Positions 6,646-6,777 of a stretch of 6,777 bases of DNA are shown here, one piece after another. Below the pieces are notes generated by a model, which saw only the letters and a list, made by a program, of their open reading frames with translations, was not told where the DNA came from and did no database searches. Made by a program: the position numbers and the translations under genes. Within the stretch, counting starts at the first letter, position 1; the number at the start of each line of letters is the position of its first letter. Source of the DNA: AC-52 sp044870295 (GTDB lineage Bacteria; Actinomycetota; UBA4738); assembly GCA_044870295.1 (NCBI GenBank), contig JBIOYQ010000211.1, positions 1 to 6,777 on the forward strand, given 5' to 3'.

Positions 6646-6676
6646 TTGACCGGCCATTCAAACATCGGGGTATGAT
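6646..6676 (+). promoter_or_regulatory. Promoter of the FAD oxidoreductase gene with imperfect TetR-type operator (site 3)
   Basis: TTGACC (6646-6651) and TATGAT (6671-6676) form a good -35/-10 pair with a 19-base spacer. TGACCGGCCATTCA (6647-6660) overlaps the -35 box and differs from the perfect TGAAC-N4-GTTCA by one base in each arm. It starts 24 bases before the -10 box, the same geometry as before the acyl-CoA dehydrogenase. Transcription from about 6683 would leave a leader of about 28 bases. Confidence 0.6.
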
Positions 6677-6710
6677 GCTCCCCGGCTCACCACCAACGGG
6701 GGAAGCGTCC

Positions 6711-6777
6711 ATGGCCAACACGTACGACGCCGTCGTGATCGGTGGTGGCCACAATGGCCTGATCTCCGGGGCCTTCT
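6711..6777 (+). CDS. FAD-dependent oxidoreductase, phytoene desaturase-like (COG1233 type), 3' partial
   Basis: Only the first 22 codons are inside the window. ATG 6711 has GGGGGAAG (6698-6705) five bases upstream. The product begins MANTYDAVVIGGGHNGL, a Rossmann dinucleotide-binding motif G-x-G-x-x-N-G-L directly at the N-terminus. The GGGHNGL form is typical of the phytoene-desaturase / PYROXD2-like oxidoreductase group and less so of other FAD enzymes. Function beyond FAD binding cannot be told from this piece. It is read divergently from tetR, and a TetR-type palindrome overlaps its -35 box, so it is probably a target of that regulator. Confidence 0.75.
   Translation, partial: MANTYDAVVIGGGHNGLISGAF

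Noticed and set aside
5388..6665. Minus-strand open frame of 425 codons across tetR and the dehydrogenase end
   Set aside because: It reads the TetR gene out of frame and the dehydrogenase antisense; both true genes have strong family motifs in their own frames.

Overview
The window looks like the chromosome of a high-GC bacterium, most likely an actinobacterium. The evidence is the strongly GC-biased third codon positions, GTG starts alongside ATG, a four-base start/stop overlap, TetR-type control of acyl-CoA dehydrogenase and FAD-oxidoreductase genes, and TATGAT/TATGCT -10 boxes. The lineage is an inference from style; no marker gene is present. Six protein genes are visible: four complete on the plus strand or partly so, one complete on the minus strand, and two of the six are cut by the window edges (first and last). 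No RNA gene, mobile element, long repeat or CRISPR array was seen.

Left block (1-3397, plus strand): the C-terminal two thirds of a dimethylglycine/sarcosine dehydrogenase-like flavoprotein with a folate-binding GcvT-type tail, then the beta and alpha subunits of an electron-transfer flavoprotein (ETF). The three genes are packed as an operon: a 7-base gap, then a 4-base GTGA overlap. The expected chemistry is oxidative N-demethylation. The dehydrogenase removes electrons from a methylated amine, the methyl carbon is passed to tetrahydrofolate, and ETF carries the electrons towards the respiratory chain.

Middle (3398-4654): a 222-base gap holding a terminator-like hairpin and further GC-rich stems, then a PLP enzyme of the cysteine synthase / cystathionine beta-synthase family. 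It has a good ribosome binding site, a conserved catalytic lysine, and unusual substitutions in two cofactor/substrate loops.

Right block (4655-6777): an acyl-CoA dehydrogenase (plus), a convergent TetR regulator (minus), and the start of a divergently read FAD oxidoreductase of the phytoene-desaturase-like type (plus, cut by the window end). Three copies of a 14-base palindrome, consensus TGAACNNCCGTTCA, lie upstream of exactly these three genes. Before the dehydrogenase and the oxidoreductase the copy starts 24 bases upstream of a -10 box, so it covers the -35 position. This is the clearest unexplained signal: a small local TetR regulon, probably autoregulated and probably a repressor circuit.

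How the parts may fit together: ETF is the usual electron acceptor of both dimethylglycine/sarcosine dehydrogenases and acyl-CoA dehydrogenases, so it could serve both halves of the locus. The TetR sites cover only the right half; no copy was found before the ETF or PLP genes. The substrate of every enzyme here is uncertain from sequence alone.
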